From NCBI RefSeq assembly GCF_000513095.1, contig NZ_BAUT01000024.1:1-51263 (forward strand): DNA of 51,263 bases, given 5' to 3'. This DNA comes from Halalkalibacter wakoensis JCM 9140 (GTDB taxonomy: Bacteria > Bacillota > Bacilli > Bacillales > Bacillaceae_D). Positions 51,014-51,263 of this stretch are shown piece after piece. Below the pieces are notes generated by a model, which was not told the origin of the DNA, ran no database searches, and saw nothing but the letters and a program-made list of their open reading frames with translations. Position numbers and translations under genes: made by a program. The first letter of the stretch is position 1, and each line of letters opens with the position of its first letter.

Positions 51014-51087
51014 GCGGGTGTAGTTTAGTGGTAAAACCTCAGCCTTCCAAGCTGATGTCGTGAGTTCGATTCTCATCACCCGCTCCA
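51014..51087 (+). tRNA. tRNA-Gly (TCC)
   Basis: 74 nt; acceptor GCGGGTG/CACCCGC, anticodon TCC in CTTCCAA, discriminator T, encoded CCA. Confidence 0.98.
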
Positions 51088-51129
51088 ATTTAATGTTTAG
51101 ATTTAGGTGCTTTTTTTATGCCTTTTTTA

Positions 51130-51206
51130 GGGCCTGTAGCTCAGCTGGTTAGAGTGCACGCCTGATAAGCGTGAGGTCGGTGGTTCGAGTCCACTCAGGC
51201 CCACCA
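51130..51206 (+). tRNA. tRNA-Ile (GAT)
   Basis: 77 nt; acceptor GGGCCTG/CAGGCCC, anticodon GAT in CTGATAA, encoded CCA. Last complete gene of the window. Confidence 0.98.
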
Positions 51207-51216
51207 AAAAAAGTTC

Positions 51217-51246
51217 TTGACTATTAAAAGATAACCTAAGTAATAT
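51217..51246 (+). promoter_or_regulatory. Promoter candidate at right edge
   Basis: TTGACT (51217-51222), 18-bp spacer, TAATAT (51241-51246). It would drive a gene beyond the window; its position after a tRNA array makes a further stable-RNA unit plausible, but nothing more is visible. Confidence 0.45.
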
Positions 51247-51263
51247 AGGTTAAGTAGCTACAA

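Overview
The window looks like a chromosomal segment of an endospore-forming, probably alkaliphilic member of the Bacillaceae (Bacillus / Alkalihalobacillus / Halalkalibacter type). The evidence is low-GC coding, strong AGGAGG ribosome sites, frequent TTG/GTG starts, and the conserved Bacillus block rhomboid-acpS-ydcC-alr-ndoAI-ndoA-rsbRSTUVW-sigB-rsbX-tex-cmpA-sprT-tRNAs. The sporulation gene cmpA and a near-consensus SigE promoter before ydcC support spore formation. A BH0509-family small protein, a sodium-coupled AlsT symporter and very acidic linkers behind the lipoprotein lipoboxes fit an alkaliphile. The alkaliphile part is inference.

Layout. 1-6.5 kb: nitrate/nitrite transporter narK (minus strand) divergent from nasF(SUMT-HemD)-nasD-nasE, with a perfect TnrA/GlnR box between them; no nitrate reductase lies here. 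6.6-12.2 kb: mannitol PTS mtlA-mtlR-mtlF-mtlD, with matching MtlR-type operators before mtlA and mtlR. 12.3-13.1 kb: a separate hemD-like gene. 13.2-17.8 kb: the 5-oxoprolinase locus kipI(pxpB)-kipA(pxpC)-kipR-ycsG-pxpA; every structural gene in it is interrupted as sequenced. 18-24.3 kb: YitT-like membrane protein, GNAT acetyltransferase, AlsT symporter, HxlR regulator, UspA protein, two very small genes and the Mg transporter mgtE. 24.4-30.2 kb: phosphonate-type ABC transporter phnD-phnC-phnE-phnE behind a PhoP-box array, then a HAD phosphatase and an MFS exporter. 30.2-36.5 kb: Fur-box-controlled iron transporter (ATPase, binding protein, permease), a Fur-box-controlled pair (DUF2325 protein plus an unrecognised protein), and a lone Mn/Zn-type binding lipoprotein. 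36.5-37.3 kb: non-coding island with palindromic repeat elements, a fragment of which also lies at base 1. 37.3-50.1 kb: the conserved acpS-to-sprT block with the sigma-B partner-switching cascade. 50.1-51.2 kb: ten tRNA genes behind two strong promoters.

How it works together. The inferred regulators give a nutrient-status picture: TnrA/GlnR for nitrite assimilation, MtlR for mannitol, an IclR operator for 5-oxoproline, PhoP for phosphonate uptake, Fur for three iron units, and sigma-B autoregulation at rsbV.

Quality warning. Seven frameshifts are plain in aligned reading frames (kipI, kipA twice, ycsG, phnE2, fbpC, acpS) and an eighth is likely in fbpB. All are explained by losing one base from a short homopolymer; pxpA instead has an in-frame TAG. 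Because acpS is normally essential, sequencing or assembly error is likely for at least part of these, although the clustering of five lesions in the kip/pxp locus could also be genuine decay.
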